Assembly (NCBI GenBank): GCA_024349245.1 | Contig: JALDNG010001365.1 | Span: 35,587-99,586 of the forward strand | Length of the DNA: 64,000 bases | Direction of reading: 5' to 3' | Source: Neodontobutis hainanensis | Lineage: Eukaryota > Chordata > Actinopteri > Gobiiformes > Odontobutidae | Shown: piece after piece, positions 1 through 10,473 of the stretch | Numbering within the stretch: the stretch's first letter is position 1 | Layout: each line of letters begins with the position of its first letter | Notes under the pieces: model-generated | What the model was told of the DNA's origin: nothing | What the model saw: only the letters and a program-made list of their open reading frames with translations | Database searches by the model: none | Made by a program: the position numbers and the translations under genes

Positions 1-819
1 ATCTTGAGGGGTCTGGTGAGCGATACATAAGCACAGACGCGGGGTGTTCAGCCAGTCGTCTTTGGCGTTGTACTTTCGTTTCATTGTCTGGGGATGGTGG
101 TGGTGGAGCTGGATTTGGAAATTCAATCATAGGAGCTTGAAACACAGCCCCATAAGGTGTCTTGCTTCTCGTGTGAGGACGGGGACAGGAAGGAGAAAGA
201 TTTGTCTGATGAAAGTTCAGTTGTGAAGGGGTTGTTAGAGTTCTTAGGACTGGTGGCAGAGTCATATGAAGGAGGTTTGGTGACAGGACTTGACAGTCCA
301 GTGTTCATCAGGGTGTTTGTTTCAGCCTGGGTGGTCAGATCTGGGTACAGTTGAGCAGCTGTTGCAGAAGCTGCATGTGTCTGAGCCGCTTGTCTCTGCC
401 TCTGGAGCCCTCCCTTTTCTTCACTGTGGAGATGTGCAGCAGCAGAGGCCCGGTGGCGTCATCGTCTTCACTCATGAGTGCCGGACCAACAGGCTGGGTC
501 AGACTCGGAAAACAAGAGGACATCGCATTAGTTATGTTATCAGTTGCTTTATAACCTGTGCTTTGAAATGGCCCCTTTACTGTATCTAAGTGTTTTAAAT
601 TTCTTTCCCTATTTTCTTTTTCTTTCTGTTTCTTTGCTTCAACTGCTTTTTCCCACATCTCTAAACATTCATAATGTCTTTTAATCTCCTTTATTTGCTT
701 CGGGTTTACTGATTTTTGGGCATAAGTCTCTTTTCTGCATCTTGTATTCTATTGCGTAATGCAGTCAAACTACTTTCACTCATTCGTCCATTAAAACCAT
801 ACAACTTCCATTCATCCAT
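1..819 (-). pseudogene. gag: ERV copy 1, gag 5' part (runs off the window edge)
   Basis: This is the reverse-strand counterpart of the gag beginning at 36,644; it starts at the ATG pairing with 817-819 and runs past base 1. The encoded segment is a lysine/glutamate-rich helical stretch, then a low-complexity Ala/Gln part, then a proline-rich stretch ending near PNPAPPPPSPD, typical of a matrix-to-capsid linker. Single-base indels break it into overlapping pieces, including one in the Lys run also seen in copy 2. The capsid and zinc-knuckle parts lie outside the window. Assignment rests on identity to the longer copies, where a knuckle and protease follow. Confidence 0.8.
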
Positions 820-823
820 TTTA

Positions 824-913
824 TCACAACTCCTGGCAGGTTTCTATCATATATATCACATTGAATTCACAGAAGTCCTTTGCAGGACTGTTTTTACTTG
901 TATTGGATCCCAT
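824..913 (-). CDS. Short ORF with myristoylation-like start, upstream of gag (copy 1)
   Basis: A 29-codon ORF beginning MGSNTSKN and ending TGA TAA just before the gag ATG, which is in another frame. It is identical in arrangement in all four ERV copies of the window. MGxxxS/T is the usual N-myristoylation signal of retroviral matrix proteins, so this is either an upstream ORF or the true gag N-terminus cut off by an ancestral frameshift. Confidence 0.45.
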   Translation of the reverse strand: MGSNTSKNSPAKDFCEFNVIYMIETCQEL

Positions 914-1749
914 ATTTCAGATTAATTAAATACTCGTCAGTATTTAAGGTTCAGACAGATTATAGAGAAACTTTAGAACTACTAAAACCAACACAAACTA
1001 ACAAAAAACAACACAAAACAACAACACAAGACTAACAAAAACTAAAAACAACTAAAAACAACTAAAAACAACTAAAAACAACTAAAAAAACCCTTTCAGA
1101 AATTATTATTACTCATTTTATGACGGCAATCCTGCTCAGTCAATCCTGACTTATGGTAATAACAATAGACCGTTCAGGTCAGGGCTTCTAGAAAACCCTT
1201 TCAGAAATTACTGTCGAATGGCAATTCTGCTCAGTCAATCCAGACTCAAATCAACAATAATAGACCTTCCCAGTCAGGGTTTCTAATACAGATACAAAAC
1301 CTTTTAAAATTATTATGTGGCAATCCAGCCGTATTAATAATTTTAGGACCATCGGTCTCGGTTTTCAGATTAGGACAATCCAGTCCAGACATAAAACAAA
1401 AGAAAAACTTTTCACAAAGCCTATTCAGAAATTATTATTACTCATTTTATGGCAATCCTGCTCAGTCAATCCTGACTTATGGTAACAATAATAGACCATT
1501 CCTGGTCTAGGCTTTGTTACAGTCAAAAATCAACCTTTAGACACTGTTACAAAATGTTTTCTCTTAATTTATAAATTTGTAATAATTTTACCGCTTAGAG
1601 GTTATTTGAGTACGTTGGATCGAGAGATGACGATTGGAGGGTCGGCATCGGACAATCCTCCGTCAGAAGAAAATTTGGGAAGAGGAGACCTCTTGGAGCG
1701 GTCTGGTTGATCAAACCCTTGTCCTTCAGCCGGGTCCAGCCAATCTTCG
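914..1749 (-). repeat. ERV copy 1 untranslated leader with internal direct repeats
   Basis: This stretch between primer site and gag has no ORF of note. It holds three copies of a roughly 75-bp repeat (about 1,100-1,175, 1,195-1,275 and 1,427-1,500) with the shared core ATTGACTGAGCAG (on the minus strand), and an AACTAAAA-type minisatellite near 1,030-1,090. The same leader occurs at 35,713, 43,295 and 62,811. Confidence 0.8.
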
Positions 1750-1767
1750 ATCCCATTTCTGACACCA
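1750..1767 (-). promoter_or_regulatory. ERV copy 1 primer-binding site, tRNA-Leu type
   Basis: Minus-strand TGGTGTCAGAAATGGGAT lies 5 bases inside the LTR. It pairs with the 3' end of tRNA-Leu(CAA), with one position that would be a G:U pair. Leu primer use is known for ERV-L; here the pol is gamma/epsilon-like. Confidence 0.75.
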
Positions 1768-1772
1768 AGAAT

Positions 1773-2147
1773 TGTGGTTGAAAAAATAAATATATTATTG
1801 TGGAATAAGTTTGAGAGAAAACAACAGATGTCTTTTGGTGATTTATTTAAGGAAAAAGAAAAAAAGAATTCAGAGACATCTTTTGCAAAAGGAGGAATGG
1901 AAAATACAACTCTGTCTGTGTACAGAGTTGCATGAACAGTCCCAATGTTAACTAGGCGGGCTTAGAATTTATACTGAAATCACAGCAGATAAGAAAAATG
2001 AAACACTGGCTCTCAGGGAGTGAGCCATCTAACATGAAAGACAATTTTATCAGTTTGAAAACAGTACAGATGGTGCGCACATCATTATGCTGCGGTCAAG
2101 GACAGCACAGAGCATGTGAAAGAGGAAAATATGATTTTCCCATTACA
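1773..2147 (-). mobile_element. ERV copy 1 LTR
   Basis: 375-bp LTR, TGT...ACA ended, matching the LTRs at 35,319, 42,904 and 62,416. It carries a TATAAA box and an AATAAA signal in the same positions as those copies. It lies about 90 bases from the ATPase-derived exon of the Ig gene, as in copies 2 and 3, so it belongs to the duplicated Ig-ERV unit. Confidence 0.9.
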
Positions 2148-2238
2148 AGTGCTTCCCCCATTCCTCCATTTTATTTTTCAATAACTTCAAAACTCAATAA
2201 AATAATCCACAGTTGTAATAATCCTACTTCTCACATAC

Positions 2239-2600
2239 TTCAGGTTTAACAGGGTCCTCGATGCCCACAACAGCGATGAAGGTGAGTTCATTGACGATCA
2301 CTGTCCCAGTCCAGCTCTGGTTCACCTGCAAGGAAGTCCTTGTAGGCAAGACAGATGGTCCTCAAGCCATTACTGTGACAATATATTCATCCCATCCTCT
2401 GCAGGAGTAGACACATCCATCTGAGACTCTGACACGAGCTGAATTTTCTTTCATCGTTTCCCTCTGAGAGTCAGAGTCTGAGTTTTGTCTGAACCATTCA
2501 TAAGTTCCTTTAAAGCCCTGGACTTCACAGCTCAGAGTCACACTGCTCTGTTCTGGGATGGTGTCACTGGAGGTTTTCAGATGGACTCTGCGTGTCTTTG
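2239..2600 (-). pseudogene. Hybrid Ig D4 - plasma membrane Ca2+ ATPase exon (copy 1, unit 1)
   Basis: The exon starts after an AG acceptor at 2,601 and encodes an Ig domain (LSCEVQGFKG...CRGWDEY). Near 2,368 it passes, out of frame, into a segment coding GLRTICLAYKDF and then, after a frameshift, VVGIEDPVKPE, diagnostic of the P-type ATPase PMCA family (ATP2B). A GTATGT donor follows at 2,238. A two-base insertion near 2,420 further breaks the Ig part. Confidence 0.75.
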
Positions 2601-3061
2601 CTGAAAATACAACAGAATTAGAAATGCAAGAAAATGGTTACATTTACTAAGTTTAATGTAGGACATTGTGAAAGAAGTATTATTGTTTGTTTGTTTTTGT
2701 GAATAAAAGAACAGCTGAAAAATAATCTATTGGTCCCACATGAGTAAAAAAATAAATAACTGAAATGAACATTTGCCAAAATAATGTCTCTTTGTTAAAG
2801 TGGAGAGATCTGTGAACAGTGTGAAAGCAACACTGAGTCTCTGAGATATAAAGACTGTTCAGGACCCTCCAGAGTCACATGATCACCTGTGTTACAAAAC
2901 TGAAATAAAGAAGAACCACAAACATTGAATGAATAAACAAAGAAATACACATGTTTACATTAAAGGTGTGTAGTTTAAACCATATTTACACATTTTATTT
3001 TTCAATAACTCAAAACTCAATAAAATAATCCACAGTTGTAATAATCCTACTTCTCACATAC

Positions 3062-3420
3062 TTCAGGTTTAACAGGGTCCTCGATGCCTACAACAGCGAT
3101 GAAGGTGAGTTCATTGGATCACTGTCCCAGTCCAGCTCTGGTTCACCTGCAAGGAAGTCCTTGTAGGCAAGACAGATGGTCCTCAAGCCATTACTGTGAC
3201 AATATATTCATCCCATCCTCTGCAGGAGTAGACACTCCATCTGAGACTCTGACACGAGCTGAATTTTCTTTCATCGTTTCCCTCTGAGAGTCAGAGTCTG
3301 AGTTTTGTCTGAACCATTCATAAGTTCCTTTAAAGCCCTGGACTTCACAGCTCAGAGTCACACTGCTCTGTTCTGGGATGGTGTCACTGGAGGTTTTCAG
3401 ATGGACTCTGCGTGTCTTTG
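3062..3420 (-). pseudogene. Hybrid Ig D4 - plasma membrane Ca2+ ATPase exon (copy 1, unit 2)
   Basis: Second copy of the hybrid exon: acceptor next to 3,420, Ig part to about 3,189, ATPase part to 3,062, donor GTATGT beyond. The Ig part is cleaner than in unit 1. The ATPase part lacks two bases near 3,114 relative to the other copies. Confidence 0.75.
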
Positions 3421-4022
3421 CTGAAAATACAACAGAATTAGAAATGCAAGAAAATGGTTACATTTACTAAGTTTAATGTAGGACATTGTGAAAGAAGTAT
3501 TATTGTTTGTTTGTTTTTTGTGAATAAAAGAACAGCTGAAAAATAATCTATTGGTCCCACATGAGTAAAAAAAATAAATAACTGAAATGAACATTTGCCA
3601 AAATAATGTCTCTTTGTTAAAGTGGAGAGATCTGTGAACAGTGTGAAAGCAACACTGAGTCTCTGAGATATAAAGACTGTTCAGGACCCTCCAGAGTCAC
3701 ATGATCACCTGTGTTCACAAAACTGAAATAAAGAAGAACCACAAACATTGAATGAATAAACAAAGAAATACACATGTTTACATTAAAGGTGTGTAGTTTA
3801 AACCATATTTACATTTATCATGGCAGTAAAGTTCAAACGTGTTCCTCAAAGCACCAACCCAGTATGACACAGAACTCTGAAGTACAGTTTACTGTAGTGT
3901 TGACCATTTCTTTTAACGTCAAAGACACTCATAACACTATAATATAGTCTCTGTGAGTGACTTTAGTCAGACTAAAGACAACTACAGATAGAAATATCAA
4001 AAGTAAAAGTTAAACAACTCAC

Positions 4023-4269
4023 TTTGCACTTTCTTCTCTCTGCTCCACAGTGTTGTGAGATCTGGAGCCCTTTCTCCTCTACATCTGTAGTGTCCACTGT
4101 CAGACTCAGTAACTCTGGAGATTGTATATTCTCTTGTTGTTTGATGTAGGACTGAACCGGTCCTGCTCCACTGATACGCCCACTCAGCGTTTCCTCTGTC
4201 CTCAATCTCACATCTGAGTGACACTGTCTCCAGAAAAGATCTCAGATCAGTTTGGTGACACTGTCGGTA
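4023..4269 (-). pseudogene. Ig domain exon D3 (copy 1)
   Basis: Encodes GDSVTLRCEIEDRGN, a WTYQW-like core and a C-terminal SDSGHYRCRGER, i.e. both Ig cysteines and the DxGxYxC motif of an FcR-like C2 domain. AG acceptor after 4,269 and GTGAGT donor before 4,023. The TGA codon just before the domain core seen in copies 2 and 3 is present here too. Intron 4,270-4,791 is AT-rich with no other coding signal. Confidence 0.7.
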
Positions 4270-4791
4270 CTGTATAAAAAAGGAAAAAATACATCATAAA
4301 AAGTGTATATTTTTGTAAATATCATAATAATAACTATAGTGAAATAATTTATAATTAAATACATTTGTTACTGTTTTATTTTTTCCAAATATATTGTTGG
4401 AATTCAAAAACAAAAAGTTTGCTCTCTCTCTTTAAAAGTTAAAAAATATATCAAAAATATAAAATGATATATTCCATGTAATGTAAACTTATTGACTTTA
4501 AATGTAACAAATATTTCCAATGTTTGAGCTTTAAACAAACTCTTTCATTTTCTGAACTATGCATTTACTTTTTTAAATAAATATAAATGTAATTCTTTGC
4601 AAATAAATTGTTGGAATTCAATACAACACAAACACAAATGGGCTAAAGCACTAAAAGAAAATATATTAAATATAATAATAATAATTATACTTTTAAGCTT
4701 TAAACACCTTAATTTGTTCCAAGAACCACTTTTTGTTACAGTGACTTTTATTTTATTTCAGATCTAGTTTTAAAAACATAACTGTACTCAC

Positions 4792-5046
4792 CAGTTTCTA
4801 AAACAGTGACAGTGTTACTTTCAGATGTGTCGATATATTCATCCCATCCTCTGCAGGAGGAGACACCTCCATCTGAGACTCTGACAAGAGCTGAGTTTTC
4901 TTTCATTCTCTCTCTGAGAGTCAGAGTCTGAGTTTTGTCTGGTCCATTCATAAGTTCCTTTAAAGCCCTGGACTTCACAGCTCAGAGTCACACTGCTCTG
5001 TTCTGGGATGGTGTCACTGGATTTTTCAGATGGACTCGTGTCTTTG
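4792..5046 (-). pseudogene. Ig domain exon D2 (copy 1)
   Basis: Closely related to D4 (LSCEVQGFKG, SCRGWDEY, then DTSESNTVTV) with intact AG/GT borders. The start of the exon lacks bases relative to D4, shifting the frame between the acceptor and the Ig core. The same loss is found in copies 2 and 3, so it predates the duplications. Confidence 0.7.
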
Positions 5047-5228
5047 CTGAGGAGAGAACAATATTAGAAAAACACAGTCAGTGAACCACAAAGATGAACG
5101 TAGACTTCTGCAGACTGGAAATGGTGATAGTTTTTAGATTTATTTGTTGTTGGAGAAAAAAGCTGCTCTTAAAATGTTTTAAACCTCTCAGAAACATGTC
5201 AAAGGTTTGATGTGTTTAAAATACTGAC

Positions 5229-5444
5229 CTGTTACCTTCAGTTCTTTCTTTGTGGACTGTTGTTCCCAAGAGGAAAAACAAAAATAAGAACCCTGATCTG
5301 AGGTTGTCACTGAAGAGATCATCAGTTCGACTGGGGCAGTACGTTGTATCCAAAGGTGTGTGTCCTCAGTCACAAGTGATCCATCTTTGTAAAAGTACAA
5401 ATTTCCTTGACTATCTTGAACACAACGCAGAGTCACATTGTCAC
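5229..5444 (-). pseudogene. Ig domain exon D1 (copy 1, leader exon missing)
   Basis: 216-bp exon, open in phase 1, encoding DNVTLRCVQD...YFYKDG...SSVTTSDQGSYFC, an Ig domain of the type found in fish Fc receptor-like proteins. The sequence diverges from copies 2 and 3 at 5,597, where the inverted-repeat region begins, so the signal-peptide exon is absent and this gene copy cannot be expressed as a receptor. Confidence 0.75.
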
Positions 5445-6281
5445 CTGTGTAAACAAAAGTAAAGTTAACAAAATGAAACTGCTTTAGAATAATACACATA
5501 CAATGATAAACACAAAAGAAACATGTCAGAGTTTTTCATTAAAGGCAACAGTTCAAGGCAGTTTGTTTCAACATCATTACATTTATTAACACCAGACTTG
5601 CAAAACCTTCACTGGCACACTTTCTAACACATATACAGTAAATATAATAATTTGTAGTTTATAGATATTGGTAATGTTTTAAAAAGGTGTGTCAGTAAAG
5701 TTTTTACAGTGCATGATCACATGTCACAGATTGATCTCCTCTTTACAAGGGTTTACATAAGGATTAGAAAACATTAATGTATAAAGTTATTTAGAGGTAG
5801 TCCTTAAGAAAAGTGAAAGCAAATTTTATATATAACACTGGTTAATGGTTTACAACCCATTAAGAACCTTTTATTAATGAATGTACAGTAAATTTTAATC
5901 TTAGAAGCTAAATAACTTATTGCTTTACAATTGGATTAACACATTTATAAGGTATTTGCAGTGTGAAAATAATAATTTGTTAATACATTGTAAATATCTT
6001 ATTTTCAGACTATATTCCAAAGCAGGAGTTTCAAACACTTTTTAGTTCAGGAAACACAATCTGAAGTGGACCAGTAAAAGAATAGAATAAAAACCTATAA
6101 ATAACAACAACTCCTTGTTATTCTTTGGTCTAAAGTGCAAAGAGGTACAATTACATTATAATGTCAGTGATCTCATTAATCACAGACCAAAAGGTTAATG
6201 TTGGCTGTCGAGAGATTGTCTTTTGTCCATGTGGAGCTACCGTAGTTCATCATGTGTGTGTTTTCACAAACTCATTCTCAC

Positions 6282-8014
6282 CATAGACATACATAAGAAA
6301 GGCTAGATGTCTCACGGCGCAGTCTCTGACGGCATCACCGGCGGCCATCTTGAAACAGGCAAGCTTCCTATCGGACTCCATGGTACCTGATGTAAGGTGA
6401 GTGATCTGCACGAACATAAATACTTTTATCTCGCTGAAATCTTGACGGATTTACAAAATGTTTGATTTCTTACAAACGTTAATAATGTGGCTATAATTCT
6501 GGATGCGTGAACATGTTGAAATTGCAGCTTTTCTTTTGAAAGACGACTTAATCGTGCAGCAGCATAGTTGTGTATCACGGCTAACGTTACTTGTGCAAGT
6601 TATCAAGGCTGAGACCACCATCGAGCTGTTCAGTTATAGTTTTACTGACACCAATAACGATTTTATGACAACCAATTTTTTTATCTATATTACAGTCATT
6701 GTGAATGTGGTTGTAGTTATTAGCTGGCTTTGAATGAGACCTAACGTTAGTAGTTACAGTTGAGCTGCTACCCAGCAATTTTACATCAGTGGGAGAGGCA
6801 GAATTGCTCTTTCTTTTCAATGTAACTTAAGTTGCACATGATTTCCAATCGGTTTGGTTTGTTAAAAACATCTTATTATTTTTATTTTTGTAAAATGTGT
6901 TTTCTGAAGACATGCACAATAACCCTAACCCTAAGACATACACAGTACCTGGAAGTGTCACAAACCATTTTGAGTATATAGAAAAATGCCTGTATTTGTA
7001 TCTGTTTGCCGAATTTATCACCACTGATACAGTCTGAACTGTATGATAATGTCATGCAACTTAATTTATATGGAAAGATCATTCAGGGGTGGCTAGTTCA
7101 GTTCTAGTTTTTTTTTAAGCATAAAACATTTTTAAAGCATGTATTTAATATCTGTATACTATACTCCATATATATATATATATATTTTAAGGTGGCTGGA
7201 ATAACAATCCTAATGCCAGCCAGTTCAAGTACATCTTCAGGAAGCTGATGGCCCGGTGTGGGGTTGTTAAACCATGCAGGCAATGTGACAGCACAGGATG
7301 ACACAGAGTCCCTCCCAGCTGTCATTGTCACCTTTACAAGCCTGTCAGCTGTAGATATGTCCTCTGCAACAAATAAATAAATAGACTTTTGTGTAATTAT
7401 TCCATATTTTGTGTAGTAATTCTATATCAGAACCCCTGATATACAATCCAAATAGTCTACAAGAAACTTCAGAGTGTTACCAAGAGGTTACCACACAGTA
7501 AGCCTTTATTATGCATGTCTATCTTTTGGGTAACCAAAAGTCCTATGGGGAGTTTTGATAGGGCATTTTACAAAACGCATGAGCATACCGTGGCAAATCA
7601 GTGGTCTAAAGTACTCATATTTCATTATATATTGATCTGCTTTTGTACACAGCTTTACAAGACCTGATGCTTGGGCTCAGTTGTGTTTCTAAAGTCATAT
7701 CAAGAGACCTAGAAGCTGAAATGTGGTCAGTTGAGATGCTTGTTATCCAGCAGAAAGAAAAACAATATTCTAGCCTCTATAACTCTGTGCAAGTACTTCA
7801 CATAATTATTCTGATTCTTTCCTAAGAAACTACAGGGTCTCAGTTTTCTAAAGAGGTCAGGCATTTGATGGTAGGCAAAAATGGCTGGGAACAGTGATCT
7901 CTGAAGTAGGCGCAGTGCAATGTCAAGGGGAAAAGCCTAGTAAATGGCCCAATCCTCAAGAAGTTAAAATAAACGTAATAATTCAAATTATCTTATTATA
8001 ATAACATTATAAAA

Positions 8015-8053
<39 letters not shown>

Positions 8054-8365
8054 TTCCTTGGGCGTGTGTATATTCATTGCATCTCTATGTTCTGTTCAAT
8101 GTTATTTTCTTATGGAAGTCCATGGTTATAATTATTCATAAGTATGCAGTGTCATAAGTATATCTTTGACGTTTATAAAAAACTAAACTGTTTAAAAATC
8201 GGTAGAAAATTTAGCAAGTTATGGTTATTTAAAAAGTACATGCACCATTAAAACACAATGTTACGAGTGAGCAAGCTGCCTGTGACAAGATGGCGCCAGT
8301 TGCGGACGTCAACCTCCATTGGCCAACAGCGACGAGACATCTAGCCTTTCTTATGTATGTCTATG
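6282..8365. mobile_element. 2.1-kb non-autonomous TIR DNA transposon, complete (A1)
   Basis: Both ends read CATAGACATACATAAGAAAG going inward (left as written, right as reverse complement), continuing GGCTAGATGTCT. The element is flanked on both sides by ATTCTCAC (6,274-6,281 and 8,366-8,373), an 8-bp target duplication. Just inside each end is an AAGATGGC motif resembling a YY1 site. No transposase-sized ORF exists. One 60-codon open segment on the minus strand (about 7,190-7,360) follows a good AG acceptor and might be an exon remnant. An AT microsatellite lies at 8,016-8,050. An 8-bp duplication fits hAT or P superfamilies; I cannot decide which. Confidence 0.85.
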
Positions 8366-9260
8366 ATTCTCACAATATATCTTTGAAGCTAATGTTTTGC
8401 TAGCATAAACGTATTTAACGAAGGAGCCTTTATGCACTTTCGCTGACCTTTCGGCTACAGATAAAAACAGACAGGTTTCCCATTCTCCTCAGAGAATAAA
8501 TAGAAAGTGGTCATTTTTGCAGAATTTTACACCTTGTGTCTACTTTTCTCTGTCACAGAGTTATTTTTACAGCAAAAGACAAAAGAATAAAACAAACTTA
8601 CCATTTATGGGACCAGATGGTGCACTGCTGCCCTCTGCTGTTCAGTCCTGGGAGTCAGTGTTGTGTTGTGTTCTCTACTATTACTAAAACACTGCGACCA
8701 CAGTGGACAAAATAGAAATAGCAGTTACCTGGATTTAAAACGATAGAAAATTTTCTTTTTTCCATCCCTGTCTCAGATTTCACTTTCTCCCAAAAGCAGC
8801 TGAGGGACCTCCTGCTTCTTTTTATTTAAAAATATCAAACTGTAGTTAGTTAGCTTAGCATTAGCTTAGCCACATACTGCATTTATCTCTGCTTTGTAAA
8901 ACATTACATTATTGAATTGACAGAATTTATTGGGTTTCACGTTGCCTCCATTTTCTCTGTTGCAGTTATTCTGTAATAAAAGACACATTCAGCAGATATT
9001 AATCTTCCTGGAGCATTTATGACACGCCAGTGTCGACCAATGGCGCGCACTCTTTTCAATGTAATGTTCAATGTTCACAGCTGTACCCAAAGTACAAACA
9101 TGTCACAAATGCTAAAAATTAAGTTTGCTAGGAAAAATAAACAATACATGAGATTTTTTAATGCAAACAAGTGCAGATTTGAGGATGACTCTCTTCAGTT
9201 TGGGCTCTAGGGTTCCTCTGTGAGTCTTTAAAACTCTGTCTTCATTTGTTCTTTATTTAG

Positions 9261-9449
9261 GTTTGATTAGTTCTATCGATGTTGAGTCTGTGTCCTTTAT
9301 AACGTTTACAAAGATGGATTACCAGTGCTCGAGGGCACAAACCATCAGTTTAAACAAACCTCTGCCGACACACTCAGAGTCAGATCAGGGTTTTTACTCA
9401 TGTGGGACCAACACAAAAGCACAATCTAAGTAAAGACTGAGGGTAACAG
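9261..9449 (+). pseudogene. Decayed Ig-domain exon (A1)
   Basis: Between TTTAG and a GTCAGG donor. One frame gives VYKDGLPVLEG and, after a frameshift, another gives SDQGFYSCGTN and RLRVTG, the same layout as exon D1 (YKDG...SDQGSYFC...KVTG). It is therefore a relic of a related FcR-like gene. Disabled by a frameshift and a TAA near the 3' end. It recurs at 18,965, 20,540 (-), 23,621 and 24,974 (-). Confidence 0.6.
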
Positions 9450-9791
9450 GTCAGGATACCAGAGCAAAGAAAACAAATACTTTTTAATATAAAGATTACA
9501 TTTGACATTTGCTTTTTTAATTTGGTCTCCTACACAACAAAGCTTAATGTTAAAATATAAAAACCCTTGAAATAAAATGGCAATAAGCTTAGAAATAACA
9601 TTTGTACTTTTATAAGGTGTGTCTGTGTTGTTCTGTGTGTCCTGCAGGGGGCGCTGTGCCCTCAGACTTTTAGGTTTCTGCAGCACACTGTACACGGTGT
9701 TGACTTGATGTGAGAGATCCATCTGTGAGTTTGAAGCCTCTTGTGGTGGTTTCTCTCGTTTCTTCACAGCGAGAGCCTTTAACTTTGTCCC

Positions 9792-9966
9792 CAGGGACGG
9801 ATTGGCAATCGGGAATACCGGGAACAATCCCGAACGGCCGGTCCATTTCAGGCCGAATCGGCCGGTGGTCAAATTTTTTATTATTATTTTTTATTATTAT
9901 TATTTATTTTATATGATACGCTACCGTCCCGCCTGTGGCCGGCCGCTCAGCTGCAGCAGAACGCAG
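9792..9966 (+). mobile_element. hAT-like transposon end fragment
   Basis: Starts CAGGGACGGATTGGCAATCG and contains CGGGAATACCGGGAAC and a GC-rich GGCCGG hairpin, followed by a TTATT-rich run. This CAGGG(A/G)CGGA start is common at ends of fish hAT-type non-autonomous elements (from memory, not searched). The matching opposite end was not found here; inverted scraps appear near 24,700-24,785. Confidence 0.4.
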
Positions 9967-10473
9967 CTGGGAACACATAACAGTGCCATTTAGAGCTCCA
10001 AAAGACCAGGTTTTGGCCAAATGCAGCTGCTACATGGCTCTGCTCAGACACAGGCACAATACACTGGAATGTGGGTTCTAAGCTTGAGTATTGCAAACTA
10101 ACTAAAAGTCCAATTGCATTCAAACCAGCTGTGCCTTGTAGGCCAGGGCCAAGCTACAAGAGGCACTTGGAATTTCTCCATCACCTTCGGTTCAAAAGTA
10201 ATGCCAGTTTTGTTTTTATTGCTTTAAAATGCTTTTCAGCTCGAGAGAAGGCCATTTTTGACCTTTTCACACTAAACACCTAAAACCTGGCCCAAAGGGC
10301 CCAGACACAAGCATTTCCACTGGGAACACATGACAGTGCCATTTAGAGCTCCAAAAGAACAGGTTTTGGCCAAATGCAGCTGCTAAATTGGCTCTGCTCA
10401 GACACAGGCACAAGACACTGGAATGTGGGTTCTAAGCTTGAGTATTGCAAACTAACTAAAAGTCCAATTGCAT
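9967..10473 (+). repeat. ~353-bp tandem repeat, interrupted by Gypsy LTR
   Basis: Unit 1 runs 9,967-10,319 and unit 2 begins at 10,320, both starting CTGGGAACACAT. Unit 2 is cut at 10,473 by the LTR of the minus-strand Gypsy element. Each unit contains an interrupted palindrome around CCCAAAGGGCCC. No ORF of substance. Confidence 0.8.

Larger units (their letters stand above)
2168..3815 (-). repeat. Tandem duplication of the last Ig/ATPase exon and its upstream intron
   Basis: Two units of about 824 bp (2,168-2,991 and 2,992-3,815) are almost identical and each contains the hybrid D4-ATPase exon plus the preceding intron. Copies 2 and 3 of the gene have only one such unit, so this doubling happened in the minus-strand copy. 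The units differ mainly by small indels. Confidence 0.85.
5597..10473 (+). repeat. Inverted-repeat region, arm A1
   Basis: Most of this stretch recurs: as a direct copy at 16,571-19,381 (arm A2), and inverted at 20,314-23,543 (B1) and 24,786-28,862 (B2). It contains the TIR element at 6,282, an Ig-like exon at 9,261, a hAT-like end at 9,792 and ~353-bp repeats from 9,967. In 5,597-6,281 and 8,374-9,260 no gene is visible, only AT-rich sequence. Its left end fuses directly to intron sequence of the Ig gene. Confidence 0.85.

Noticed and set aside
6913..6935. AACCCTAACCCTAAG, telomere-like repeat (also at 16,621, 23,044 and 27,518)
   Set aside because: Only two repeat units inside a transposon copy; too short for an interstitial telomere.
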